Made by a program: the position numbers and the translations under genes. This document shows positions 7,434 through 15,851 of a stretch of 64,000 nucleotides of DNA, one piece after another; position 1 is the first letter of the stretch, and each line of letters begins with the position of its first letter. Source of the stretch: Hymenobacter plasmatis (lineage in GTDB: Bacteria > Bacteroidota > Bacteroidia > Cytophagales > Hymenobacteraceae); contig NZ_JAJFAW010000012.1 in the NCBI RefSeq assembly GCF_020711255.1, forward strand, positions 62,001-126,000, written 5' to 3'. The notes below the pieces were generated by a model. It was not told the DNA's origin. It made no database searches and saw nothing but the letters and a program-made list of their open reading frames with translations.

Positions 7434-8429
7434 ATGTTCGCTCTCGCCCTCCACGGCGGTGCCGGCACCATTGCCCGCGCCACGCTGCTACCCGCCGACG
7501 AAAAGCTTTACCGCACGGCTCTGGAGCTGGCCCTGAACACCGGCTACGACCTGCTGCGCGACGGCGCTTCGGCCCTCGACTGTGTGGAAGCCGTGGTGCG
7601 CAGCCTCGAAGACTGCCCCTTGTTTAATGCCGGGCGTGGCGCCGTGTTCACCCACGAAGGCCACCACGAAATGGATGCTGCCCTCATGGCCGGGCACACG
7701 CGCCTGGCCGGCGCCGTGGCCGGCGTGCGCCAGGTGCAAAACCCTATCCGGGCCGCCCGGCTGGTGATGGAAAAGACCGAGCACGTGCTGCTGGCCTACC
7801 CCGGTGCCGACGAGCTGGCCCGCGAGTACGGCCTACCGCTGCAGCCGCCCGAATATTTCTTCACACAGCACCGCTACGACCAGTTGCAGGAGGCCCTGCG
7901 CGAAGGCCGCATGCGCCTCGACCACAGCCAGGCTCAGCCCGTCGAAGCACCAACGTCGCCCATTACGGCGCCGCTGGAGGAGCCCGGCAAGGTGGTGGAA
8001 ACGGCCGACCCCAACTGGAAAAAAGGAACCGTGGGCGCTGTGGCGCGCGACGTGCACGGCCACCTGGCCGCCGCCACCAGCACCGGCGGCATGACCAACA
8101 AGCGCTACGCCCGCATCGGCGACACACCACTCATCGGCGCCGGCACTTGGGCTGATGCGCGCTGTGCCATCAGCTGCACCGGCCACGGTGAATATTTTAT
8201 CCGGGCCGTAGCGGCTTACGACATCGCCTGCCTGATGGAGTACAAAGGCCTGAGCCTGGAAGAAGCCTGCCGCGTGGTGGTGCACGACAAGCTCGCCCCG
8301 GCCGGCGGCGAAGGCGGCCTGATTGCCGTGGACGCAGCCGGCAACGTGACGCTGCCCTTCAATTCCGAAGGCATGTACCGCGCCAGCCGAACCGAAGGAG
8401 GAGAGGCCCTGGTGGCCATCTACAAGTAG
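7434..8429 (+). CDS. iaaA: Isoaspartyl peptidase / plant-type L-asparaginase (Ntn hydrolase)
   Basis: A 331-residue Ntn hydrolase of the plant-type asparaginase family. The precursor would be cleaved before Thr199 in KKGTVGAVARD, which becomes the catalytic nucleophile; the TSTGGMTNKRYARIGDTPLIGAGTWAD segment carries the substrate-binding residues. These enzymes split beta-aspartyl dipeptides and asparagine. Cyanophycinase lies 1.3 kb away on the other strand, so the likely job is the second step of cyanophycin-type breakdown, splitting beta-Asp-Arg into Asp and Arg. No signal peptide is seen. The asparaginase role alone is an alternative. Confidence 0.93.
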   Translation: MFALALHGGAGTIARATLLPADEKLYRTALELALNTGYDLLRDGASALDCVEAVVRSLEDCPLFNAGRGAVFTHEGHHEMDAALMAGHTRLAGAVAGVRQVQNPIRAARLVMEKTEHVLLAYPGADELAREYGLPLQPPEYFFTQHRYDQLQEALREGRMRLDHSQAQPVEAPTSPITAPLEEPGKVVETADPNWKKGTVGAVARDVHGHLAAATSTGGMTNKRYARIGDTPLIGAGTWADARCAISCTGHGEYFIRAVAAYDIACLMEYKGLSLEEACRVVVHDKLAPAGGEGGLIAVDAAGNVTLPFNSEGMYRASRTEGGEALVAIYK

Positions 8430-8451
8430 GCGCCCGCTCCGGCGCAGGCGC

Positions 8452-8498
8452 AAAAAAGAGCGGCTCCTATACCTTATATATAGGAGCCGCTCTTTTTT
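8452..8498. terminator. Bidirectional terminator between convergent genes
   Basis: A perfect 20-bp inverted repeat (8452-8471 with 8479-8498) starts with six A and ends with six T, so it works for both the peptidase on the plus strand and the aldo/keto reductase on the minus strand. Confidence 0.92.
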
Positions 8499-8508
8499 GT
8501 GAATTCCC

Positions 8509-9495
8509 TTACCAAGTGAAGTGGACGAGGGGCTTAATTTTTCGGTCGTACACATCGCGCACGGCCTGCAGCTGCTCGGCCGAAAGGGCTGGCAATTCAG
8601 CGGCCTTCAGGTTGGAGAGAATCTGTTCGGGCCGGGAGGCGCCGGGGATAACGCAGCTGACCTCGTCGAACATCAGAATCCAGCGCAGGGCAAAAGCAGC
8701 CAGCTGGGTTTCGTCGGGGAACACCCGTTTCAATTCCTCCACAGCGGCCAGGCCGGTGGCATAATCCACGCCCGAAAACGTTTCGCCTTTGTCGAAGGCC
8801 TCGCCGTTGCGGTTGAAGTTTCGGTGGTCTTCGGCCGAAAAGCTGGTTTGTGGCGAGAATTTGCCGGTGAGCAAGCCGCTGGCCAGGGGCACGCGCACTA
8901 TCAGCCCAACGTCGCGGCGCGCTGCTTCTTTAAACAGCAGCTCCGGCGGGCGCTGCCGAAACATGTTAAAGATAAGCTGCACCGTCTCTACGTTCGGAAA
9001 TTCGATGGCCTTCAGGCCTTCTTCCACTTTCTCGATGCTCACGCCCAGGTGCTGGACTTTGCCTTCGTCCCGCAGCCGGTCAAACAGCTCAAATATCTCG
9101 GGGCGGTAGTACACCTCCGTGGGCGGGCAGTGCAGCTGCACCAAGTCCAGGGTTTCGAGCTGCATGTTGCGCAGGCTGTCTTCCACAAACTGACGCAGCA
9201 CGGCGGGTTGGTAGGCGTCGGCGACGTGGGGCTGCAGGCGCCGCCCGCATTTGGTGGCCACAAAAATCTGCTCGGAGCGGGAGCGCACTAGTCGGCCCAC
9301 GGCCTTTTCGCTTTCGCCCTCGCCGTACACATCGGCCGTGTCGATGAAGTTGATGCCCGCATCAACGGCGGCGTTCAGGATTTTGTCGGCATTGTCGTGG
9401 CTGAACGGGTCGCCCCATTTGCCGCCGACCTGCCAGGTGCCCAGGCTGATTTCAGAAACGGAAAATCCGGTTTTGCCAAGCTTGCGATAATTCAT
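8509..9495 (-). CDS. Aldo/keto reductase
   Basis: A 328-residue NAD(P)H-dependent aldo/keto reductase with the full catalytic tetrad: Asp52 and Tyr57 in FIDTADVYGEG, Lys82 in ATKCG, and His122 in QLHCP. The C-terminal half has the cofactor-binding strand pattern, including VIPGASRPEQI. It is a cytosolic reductase of carbonyl compounds; the substrate is not evident. It lies between the two cyanophycin-breakdown genes but no link is shown. Confidence 0.93.
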   Translation of the reverse strand: MNYRKLGKTGFSVSEISLGTWQVGGKWGDPFSHDNADKILNAAVDAGINFIDTADVYGEGESEKAVGRLVRSRSEQIFVATKCGRRLQPHVADAYQPAVLRQFVEDSLRNMQLETLDLVQLHCPPTEVYYRPEIFELFDRLRDEGKVQHLGVSIEKVEEGLKAIEFPNVETVQLIFNMFRQRPPELLFKEAARRDVGLIVRVPLASGLLTGKFSPQTSFSAEDHRNFNRNGEAFDKGETFSGVDYATGLAAVEELKRVFPDETQLAAFALRWILMFDEVSCVIPGASRPEQILSNLKAAELPALSAEQLQAVRDVYDRKIKPLVHFTW

Positions 9496-9603
9496 TGAGA
9501 GGAATATGAGAAAGGTGAGGTAGTTAAGGCTGCTTCACGGCGGCCCGCTAGCCGAGAAAAGTGGGCGTGAAGTTAACGTACGTGCTGAGGCGGCTACGGT
9601 AGC

Positions 9604-9642
9604 AAAAAAGCCCGCTCATCCTGAAGAAGAGCGGGCTTTTTT
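9604..9642 (-). terminator. Hairpin terminator after cyanophycinase
   Basis: AAAAAAGCCCGCTC (9604-9617) pairs with GAGCGGGCTTTTTT (9629-9642). It lies 58 bases past the cyanophycinase stop on the minus strand and could work in both directions. Confidence 0.88.
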
Positions 9643-9699
9643 GTAGTTGATAGAAAGTTGAGCTAAAAGAGCCGAGGCGGCAAGTGCCCGGCCAGCCGG

Positions 9700-10629
9700 T
9701 TAGGCTTGCTCTACCGTCGAATCCGCATCCACGGTGTCCGGCTTGGGATGGCGGGCGGCTTGGGCTTCCTTGCTCACGTAGAATTTCCGCTCGTGCATGT
9801 CGTACACATTGCCTTTGGCCAGCACGTGCATGGTCACGTTTTCTATCGAAAGCACGGTTCCTTTCTTGGCGGCTGCGGCGTTGTTGTGCTGAATATGATG
9901 GCCGTCGAGGATGATAACCAGGTTAGAGCCAATGGTTTCAACCAAGTTGCCATCGGTGATGAGCACGCCGGTGTCTTCGCCCAGCCCAATGCCGATGAGC
10001 TTGGGGTGCAGCGCTACCGATTCGATGAGCCGGCCAAAGCGGCCTCGCTTTACAAAGTGCGAATCGATGATGGCGGCCGGCAGCAGGCTCAGCCCAACGC
10101 CCATTTTCACGGCGCCTTTCAGCAACGCATCGGGCACAGAGCCACCCCGAATCATATGCTCGGACATGGCCATGGCCCCCGCGCTGGTGCCGGCAACCAC
10201 AAAATGAGGCTCGGCGTAGTAGCGCTGCGTCATGCACCTGAGGAATTCGGTATCGCCGAACATTTCGCGCAGGCGCGACTGGTTTCCACCCGAAAACATC
10301 ACGACGTCGGCGACCATCAGGCGCTCCAGATACTCCGGCTGCCGGGCATCTTCGGGCGTGCGAATGTCCATGACACCCACATTGAGGCAGTTGAGCATGG
10401 CAAACGACCCTGTGTAAACCGGCCCAACTTCCTCCGGAATCATGGAGGCCGTGGTGATTACCTCGATGCGCGGGTCGAGTTTGCCGGTTTCCAGCACAAT
10501 GCGCTTGAGGATGCCCAGCTTGAAAAAGTTGAGGTAATACTTGCGGCGGGTGCGAGGATTGGGGTACGTGCCCTTGTCTTCATTGCCGCCAACGGCGATG
10601 AGCTTGCCAAGTGGAATGATGTTTTTCAA
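9700..10629 (-). CDS. cphB: Cyanophycinase
   Basis: A 309-residue serine peptidase of the S51/peptidase E family. The nucleophile elbow is GTSAGAMAM with Ser149, preceded by the conserved FSGGNQSRL loop and followed by GLGEDTGVLI. Cyanophycinase cuts the Asp-Arg polymer cyanophycin into beta-Asp-Arg dipeptides in the cytoplasm; the isoaspartyl peptidase at 7434-8429 could finish the job. The start is a TTG (MKNIIPLGKLIAVGGNEDKG fits the family); no in-frame ATG lies upstream, and a TAGTTTCG box is 27 bases upstream. The C-terminus has a short hydrophilic extension. No cyanophycin synthetase is visible in the window. Confidence 0.92.
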   Translation of the reverse strand: MKNIIPLGKLIAVGGNEDKGTYPNPRTRRKYYLNFFKLGILKRIVLETGKLDPRIEVITTASMIPEEVGPVYTGSFAMLNCLNVGVMDIRTPEDARQPEYLERLMVADVVMFSGGNQSRLREMFGDTEFLRCMTQRYYAEPHFVVAGTSAGAMAMSEHMIRGGSVPDALLKGAVKMGVGLSLLPAAIIDSHFVKRGRFGRLIESVALHPKLIGIGLGEDTGVLITDGNLVETIGSNLVIILDGHHIQHNNAAAAKKGTVLSIENVTMHVLAKGNVYDMHERKFYVSKEAQAARHPKPDTVDADSTVEQA

Positions 10630-10725
10630 CTTATAAATAGCGTAACTGAGAAATGCGAAACTAAGCAGGCGTGCGAGGACGCCTAGTGGGAGCTAGGCTC
10701 CGAACAAAGTTCGGGCCGGATGGAC

Positions 10726-12567
10726 TTATGTGCGTTCGGCCAGCAAGGTGTCGAGCGTACCCGTTGCCACGGAGTGATAATTGGGCCGGGCTTCGGCATA
10801 GATGGCCCGGGCGCGCTGCTGCCCGTCGGGGGTGGCGAGTAAGGCCCGGTACAGCGGCACCAGAAATTTGCGCCGCCCCACGTGCCGCAGAAAATTTTCC
10901 AGCGCCGGGGTAGCGGCCGCATAGCCGGCCCGCAAGGTATGCGGAAACCAGGCCGTGAGAATTTCGGCGTTGCCGGAGGTGGTAAAATGAAAAGCGTCGT
11001 CGAGGGACTTTAGTTGTTCCGCCGATAAGGAAGGCGGGAGGCCGTGTAAGAAATGCACCCATTCGTGGCTGCTCCATTCGGCCGTCTCAGTTGCGAGAGA
11101 CGCCGGCGCGGTGCCAGCCGCCAGCCGGGCCAGCGCCTGGTCCACGGCTTCGAACCTGTGGGAGGTCACGGCCGGGGCATTGGCGGGCAGGCCGGGACCG
11201 TCTACCCAATCGCTCAGCTGCAACCGGGCTTCCAGGCCGGGCTCCTTGTCCAGGAGTTCGGTGCGGAGGTAGGCGAGAAAGGTGGCCGTGTCCATGGCCT
11301 GAAAACTGAAGCGCGCGAAGTACTCCTTAATAAAGGCATCGAGCCGGGGTCGGCCAATCAGCCCTTCCAGGGTGAGTAGGAGGGAGCAGCCTTTTTCGTA
11401 GGCAATTTCGGTGAGGCCTTCGTCGGGGTCGCGGCCGGCCAGGTTCAGGCGCAGGTGGGTGTCGGAGCTGGTCGCGCCAATCTCCTCGATGGTGTGGTGC
11501 AAGGCATCGCGCCCCAGCACCTGCAGCATGTCGGCATATTCGCGGCCATACAAATGTTCCATGATGCGCCGCTCGAAATACACCGTAAATCCCTCGTTGA
11601 GCCAGAAATCATTCCACGTTCCATTTGTAACCAAGTTGCCGGACCAAGAGTGCGCCAGCTCGTGCGCCACCAAACTTGTCAAACTGCGGTCACCGGCCAG
11701 AATGGTGGGTGTTACAAATGTTAACCTAGGGTTTTCCATCCCGCCAAAGGGAAAGCTGGGGGGTAGCACCAGCAAATCGTACCGCTCCCAGCGGTAGGGG
11801 CCGTAGAGTTGCTCGGCTGCGGCCACCATGTGTTCGAGGTCGGCAAACTCGTGGGTGGCCAGGGGCAGGGTGGCCGGCTCGGCGTAGATGCCGGTGCGGC
11901 CGCTCAACGGCGCAAACTCCAGGTCGCCCACGGCCAGGGCCATGAGGTAGGCCGGAATGGGCTGGTCCATCCGGAACTGGTACTCGCCGCTTGCGCTTCG
12001 CTGCTGGGGGTTCTCAGCGCTCATCAGGGCCAGCAGGTGGGCCGGCACGCGCACGCGGGCCTCGTAGGTGAAGCGGATGCCGGGGGAGTCTTGGCAGGGC
12101 AGCCAGGTACGCGCCAGGATGGCCTGCGATTGGGTGAAGAGGAAGGGCTGGGTGCCGGAGGTCTGGGCAGGGTCCAGCCATTGCAGCGCGGCCGCGGCAG
12201 GAGCGGTGCGGTAATGGATGCGTACGCTCGTAGTGTCATTCGTCAGGGTGACTCGCAGGGGCTGGCCAAGCACGGGGTCGGCGGCGCCCAGCGTGAACTC
12301 AGACGGGGCGGCAATGCCCGAGCCGTCGAGTCGTTCGACGGACTCGATGGTCAACTCACGGGTATCGAATACGACTTGGCTGGCCTCGCCGGCATTGGCC
12401 AGGTGCCAGGTAGCGCTGCCCGCCAGGGTGCGGCTGTCGAAGTCAACGGCCAGCTCAAGCAACAGGTGCTGGACCCGCACCGGGCTTGAGCCTGCGTAGC
12501 TGTGCGGGTCGGTGGGCAAGGCGACCGGCGAAGTATTAGGAGAGGCCGAAGTAGTAGGAGAAACCAT
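10726..12567 (-). CDS. M1 family metallo-aminopeptidase, leukotriene A4 hydrolase type
   Basis: A 613-residue zinc aminopeptidase. Order of features: N-terminal beta domain, GGMEN substrate loop at about 275-279, HELAH zinc site at about 302-306, second zinc-ligand Glu in NEGFTVYFERR near 325, and a helical C-terminal domain of the leuk-A4-hydro_C type. It removes N-terminal residues from peptides. No signal peptide is evident (the start is Ser/Pro/Thr-rich), so it is probably cytoplasmic. The ATG at 12567 is preferred to the TTG at 12582. It precedes cyanophycinase on the same strand with a 96-base gap. Confidence 0.93.
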   Translation of the reverse strand: MVSPTTSASPNTSPVALPTDPHSYAGSSPVRVQHLLLELAVDFDSRTLAGSATWHLANAGEASQVVFDTRELTIESVERLDGSGIAAPSEFTLGAADPVLGQPLRVTLTNDTTSVRIHYRTAPAAAALQWLDPAQTSGTQPFLFTQSQAILARTWLPCQDSPGIRFTYEARVRVPAHLLALMSAENPQQRSASGEYQFRMDQPIPAYLMALAVGDLEFAPLSGRTGIYAEPATLPLATHEFADLEHMVAAAEQLYGPYRWERYDLLVLPPSFPFGGMENPRLTFVTPTILAGDRSLTSLVAHELAHSWSGNLVTNGTWNDFWLNEGFTVYFERRIMEHLYGREYADMLQVLGRDALHHTIEEIGATSSDTHLRLNLAGRDPDEGLTEIAYEKGCSLLLTLEGLIGRPRLDAFIKEYFARFSFQAMDTATFLAYLRTELLDKEPGLEARLQLSDWVDGPGLPANAPAVTSHRFEAVDQALARLAAGTAPASLATETAEWSSHEWVHFLHGLPPSLSAEQLKSLDDAFHFTTSGNAEILTAWFPHTLRAGYAAATPALENFLRHVGRRKFLVPLYRALLATPDGQQRARAIYAEARPNYHSVATGTLDTLLAERT

Positions 12568-12582
12568 AAGGGAGGGAATCAA

Positions 12583-12967
12583 AAAGCAGAGATTGAAGAA
12601 ACAGAAAAAATTACCTGAAGTGTGGCGTGCGGGGTTCCAACTGAGGAACTAAGTATTAGCTCAATGCCCGGCGCGCCTCGCAACTCCCTCGTTATTTGTG
12701 CTTCAGCTTCTGAACGCCGGAGCAAGAGCGCAGCCGAAAATCCTTTTCGCGGTGTCCGGCCGGGTGGCAACTTCTATTTTGGGGTGCTTGGAGTACGAAC
12801 TTGGCATGATAACGGCCGTTATAAGGCCAAGCTATGCCTTACGGTTGCGTACTTTGCGTTAGGACTGCCTGCGGGCGGCCCGGTTCAGGTTCGCCCCGCT
12901 TGGCAATTCACCGCCCGGCCCCTTGCGACTGCCCGAGGCCTTTGTTCTCTCCGTTTTAATTCTCTCA
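12583..12967. other. Divergent intergenic region
   Basis: 385 bases between the M1 aminopeptidase and the L,D-transpeptidase. A perfect ATAACGGCCGTTAT palindrome lies at 12808-12821 and a TACTTTG sequence at 12850-12856, 112 bases before the transpeptidase start, may be its -7 box. The overlapping open frame has no protein-like composition. Confidence 0.5.
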
Positions 12968-14743
12968 ATGTCCCTTCTGTTTCGTTTTACTTCCCTGCTG
13001 TGGGCGCTGCTACTAGTGGCGCTTGGCAGCGCCACGCTGCAGTCCTGCGGGTCCGATAAGGGCCAGTCTGCAGATGGCTCCGCGGGCGAGTCGGCCGCTT
13101 CCGTGGCCGCCGGTCCGCAGCCCCTGGTCGACAGCACGTATGTCATCAACACTATCCGGTCCGAACCGGCCTTCAAGGCACAGCTGCTTGCGGCCCGGCG
13201 TTTTTACCGAGAGCGAAAATTCAAGTTGGGCTGGTTCAAGGACCATCAGTTGGTGCCCCAGGCCCAGACGTTACAGAACATCATTGCTAAAGCTAAGGAA
13301 GAAGGTCTTGACCCTAAAGACTACCAGGTTAAGGACTTTAAGAAGCTATTCGCCGAGCTGGAACAGGTTCGGGCTGATTCGGCGCGCCGCAATGCGTTGG
13401 AGCGAAAGATTGACGTTGCCCTTACCGGCACCTACCTAAAGTGGGCTTCTGATTACTACCGGGGCGCTGCCAATCCGCGCGATTCGAAGAACACGGCGTG
13501 GCAGGTAAAGCCCAACAAAATCAAGCTGCATAAGGCCCTGCTTACCTTTTTGGGAGAGCGAAAAAGCCGCTACAACTACTACGAATTTGCGCCCCTGCAC
13601 CCCGAGTACGACCAGTTGCGCAAGGCCCTGGCGGCCTACCGGGCGCAGGAGCGGGCCGGCGGCTGGCCCGTATTACCGGCCACGTTGAAGCTCAAACCGG
13701 GGCAGTCGTCGCCGGCCGTGCCTGCGTTGCGGCAGCGCCTGTTGGGTGGTGCCGGCAGCCCTGGTGGCACCCAGCCGGCGACCACTCCAGCCGCGATGCC
13801 AGTGTCGCTCAGAGATAGCGCCAAGACTGGAAAAGCCGCCGTGGCTCCCGTCGAGCAGGTGTACGGCCCCGATTTGGTGAGCGCCGTGAAGACCTTCCAG
13901 GAGGATGCCGGGCTGCGGCCCGATGGCATTGTAAGCGGCGAAACGTTGCGCCAGCTCAACGTGCCCATCGGCTCCCGTATCGACCAAATCATCCTGAACA
14001 TGGAGCGGTGGCGCTGGCTCCCCAAGCGCTTCGAGCCGAGCTACCTGCTGGTTAACATTCCGGAGTATACCCTGCACGTAATTGAGAACGGCAAAGAGGC
14101 CTTCAACATGCGTGTCATCGTGGGCAAAAGCCTCCACGAGACCCCCATTTTTAGCGATAAAATGGAGTACGTGGTGCTGGCTCCCTACTGGAATGTGCCC
14201 TTTAGCATCATCGAAAATGAGCTCAAGGATAAGCTGATTGCCGACCCCCACTACATTGACCACCTCGACATGGAGGTGGTGAAAGGCTACGGCAAAAAGG
14301 CCGTGGCGGTGGACCCCTCCTCTATCGATTGGGCTGGGGTGACGGAGGAAAACTTCAAATACACGTTGCGCCGTCGGCCCGGGCCGGAGAATGATTTGGG
14401 CAATATGAAGTTCATCTTCCCCAACTCCAACGACGTGTACTTGCACGATACGCCGCACCGCGAGTTGTTTTCCCAGAGCCTGCGCAGCTTCAGCCACGGC
14501 TGTGTGCGGGTGCAGGACCCCCTGCGGCTGGCCACCTACTTGCTGCGCGATAAGCCGGGCTGGGACCAGCAAACCATCCTCGATACGGTGGCCCGGCGCC
14601 GGGAAAAGTACGTCCCTCTCAAGACCAAATTACCCGTGTACCTGGTATACTTCACGGCGTGGGCCGATGCCGATGGCCACCCCCACTTCCGCGATGACAT
14701 CTATGGCCATGATAAGGCGCTAGCCCGCGAGTACTTCGATTAG
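12968..14743 (+). CDS. L,D-transpeptidase lipoprotein, YcbB type
   Basis: A 591-residue cell-wall enzyme. It begins MSLLFRFTSLLWALLLVALGS and has a lipobox ending in Cys (LQSC, about residue 27 of this start), so it is likely anchored to a membrane. A long N-terminal region is followed by a peptidoglycan-binding-like segment (VYGPDLVSAVKTFQEDAGLRPDGIVSGETLRQLN) and the YkuD catalytic domain with SFSHGCVRV, Cys512. It forms 3-3 cross-links in peptidoglycan or attaches proteins to it. The frame opens at 12923, but the ATG at 12968 gives the proper signal. Apparently monocistronic. Confidence 0.94.
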   Translation: MSLLFRFTSLLWALLLVALGSATLQSCGSDKGQSADGSAGESAASVAAGPQPLVDSTYVINTIRSEPAFKAQLLAARRFYRERKFKLGWFKDHQLVPQAQTLQNIIAKAKEEGLDPKDYQVKDFKKLFAELEQVRADSARRNALERKIDVALTGTYLKWASDYYRGAANPRDSKNTAWQVKPNKIKLHKALLTFLGERKSRYNYYEFAPLHPEYDQLRKALAAYRAQERAGGWPVLPATLKLKPGQSSPAVPALRQRLLGGAGSPGGTQPATTPAAMPVSLRDSAKTGKAAVAPVEQVYGPDLVSAVKTFQEDAGLRPDGIVSGETLRQLNVPIGSRIDQIILNMERWRWLPKRFEPSYLLVNIPEYTLHVIENGKEAFNMRVIVGKSLHETPIFSDKMEYVVLAPYWNVPFSIIENELKDKLIADPHYIDHLDMEVVKGYGKKAVAVDPSSIDWAGVTEENFKYTLRRRPGPENDLGNMKFIFPNSNDVYLHDTPHRELFSQSLRSFSHGCVRVQDPLRLATYLLRDKPGWDQQTILDTVARRREKYVPLKTKLPVYLVYFTAWADADGHPHFRDDIYGHDKALAREYFD

Positions 14744-14801
14744 CCGGCTGCGTGCCGACTGAATCTTTCTGGCTTCGTTATCCAAGCGGTGCCAGGATAT
14801 A

Positions 14802-14837
14802 TAAGAGCCCGACAACTTCGCAGTTGCCGGGCTCTTA
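14802..14837. terminator. Hairpin after L,D-transpeptidase gene
   Basis: A 16-bp stem with one mismatch (TAAGAGCCCG..., loop TCGC) lies 60 bases after the stop. There is no long U run, so termination is probable but weaker than elsewhere in the window. Confidence 0.6.
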
Positions 14838-14887
14838 CGCGTTACCATATATATAACTCCACAAGCAATACACACACTGGCCAAATT

Positions 14888-15047
14888 GATTACAATTATA
14901 ACGGCCGGATAAAAGGTTGTATCCATGTTCTTTTGAGATGATATAGAAATGTAATGCAAACATATGAAAGAATTGTAATCAAAGTCAAGAGTTGTAAAAA
15001 AATATTTTTCTTCATGTCAGAAATTATGTGGTAGATTTGTAATCAAA
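14888..15047. repeat. Three operator-like copies of TTGTAATCAA
   Basis: TTGTAATCAAA occurs exactly at 14973-14983 and 15037-15047; an inverted copy, containing GATTACAA at 14888-14895, lies further up. The last copy overlaps the -7 box of the HTH gene that starts at 15057. This looks like a binding site for that regulator or another one. Confidence 0.55.
15032..15039 (+). promoter_or_regulatory. -7 promoter box for the HTH gene
   Basis: Exact TAGATTTG, 18 bases before the ATG, in a strongly AT-rich region. It overlaps a TTGTAATCAAA repeat (15037-15047), so a bound protein would block RNA polymerase. Confidence 0.6.
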
Positions 15048-15056
15048 CAAACTGCC

Positions 15057-15770
15057 ATGGTCGAGCGTATCCGGACGCTGTTGGAAACCCGTCAGCTTAC
15101 TCCTACTCAATTTGCCGATGCCATTGGCATTGCTCGGCCGATTGTGAGTCATATTCTGTCCGGTCGCAACAAGCCTAGTTTGGAGGTGGTGCAGCGCATT
15201 CTGGCGGCCATGCCTGACTTATCCATGCCATGGCTGCTCAATGGCACCGGGCCCATGTTAGCGGCGGCTGTTGCTCCGGTTACTACTGTTGCTGCCCCCG
15301 CGGCAGCCATACAGGCAGTGGCGCCGCCTAAACAAGCTCCTCAAGTACCCGAAAAGGAGCCGGCCCCGGCGCCAGATGCAATTCCGGTCGTTGCCGAGGC
15401 ACCAGCTACCCCGGCTCCTCGTAGCCCACGAACTGCTGTCGCTGCCCCTACTGGGCCCATTTCCCGCCCGGTCAATACAGGTGCCAAGTACCCAGTACCT
15501 AAGCGGTTTACCACTTCGCGGCCTAATGCTGCCCCTGCGCCATCTGCTGCTCCGCTGGTGGCCCAGCCACAGCCGGCCGTTGAAACGCCCCCTGCGCCTG
15601 CTACCAGCCCTACGGCAACGGTAGTGCCACCGGTAGCTGTAGAAGCTGCTCCGGCTCAACCAGCTGTCGACCCCACGGCTGCCGCATTAATCGAAAGGAC
15701 TGAAAAGCCGATTCGGCGAATCGTGATTTTCTATCGCGACGGGTCCTTTGCGGATTATCAGCCCGAGTAA
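15057..15770 (+). CDS. XRE-type HTH protein with long Pro/Ala-rich linker
   Basis: A 237-residue protein with three parts. Residues 1-65 form an XRE helix-turn-helix (LTPTQFADAIGIARPIVSHILSGRNKPSLEVVQRIL). Residues 70-215 are low-complexity Pro/Ala/Val sequence. The last 18 residues (RRIVIFYRDGSFADYQPE) form a conserved-looking beta segment seen at the end of other Bacteroidota HTH proteins of this type. It should bind DNA near its own promoter, where three TTGTAATCAA sites occur. Target and signal are unknown. A strong hairpin follows the gene. Confidence 0.88.
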   Translation: MVERIRTLLETRQLTPTQFADAIGIARPIVSHILSGRNKPSLEVVQRILAAMPDLSMPWLLNGTGPMLAAAVAPVTTVAAPAAAIQAVAPPKQAPQVPEKEPAPAPDAIPVVAEAPATPAPRSPRTAVAAPTGPISRPVNTGAKYPVPKRFTTSRPNAAPAPSAAPLVAQPQPAVETPPAPATSPTATVVPPVAVEAAPAQPAVDPTAAALIERTEKPIRRIVIFYRDGSFADYQPE

Positions 15771-15815
15771 ACAAAATCCCTCTTCCGGGCTGCCGACTAT
15801 AGGTCTGCTGAGGCA

Positions 15816-15851
15816 CCGTCTCCATTTCCAAATGTTTGGGAATGGAGACGG
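15816..15851 (+). terminator. Long hairpin terminator after HTH gene
   Basis: CCGTCTCCATTTCC pairs with GGGAATGGAGACGG around a short loop, with an essentially unbroken stem followed by TTTG. It lies 46 bases past the stop codon. Confidence 0.75.

Noticed and set aside
12808-14906. Shared ATAACGGCCG at 12808 and 14897
   Set aside because: Only 10 bases, two copies, unlike flanks; could be chance.
14720-14959. A 79-codon minus-strand frame with a hydrophobic N-terminal part
   Set aside because: It runs through the 16-bp hairpin at 14802-14837 and overlaps the end of the transpeptidase gene; no promoter or family match.
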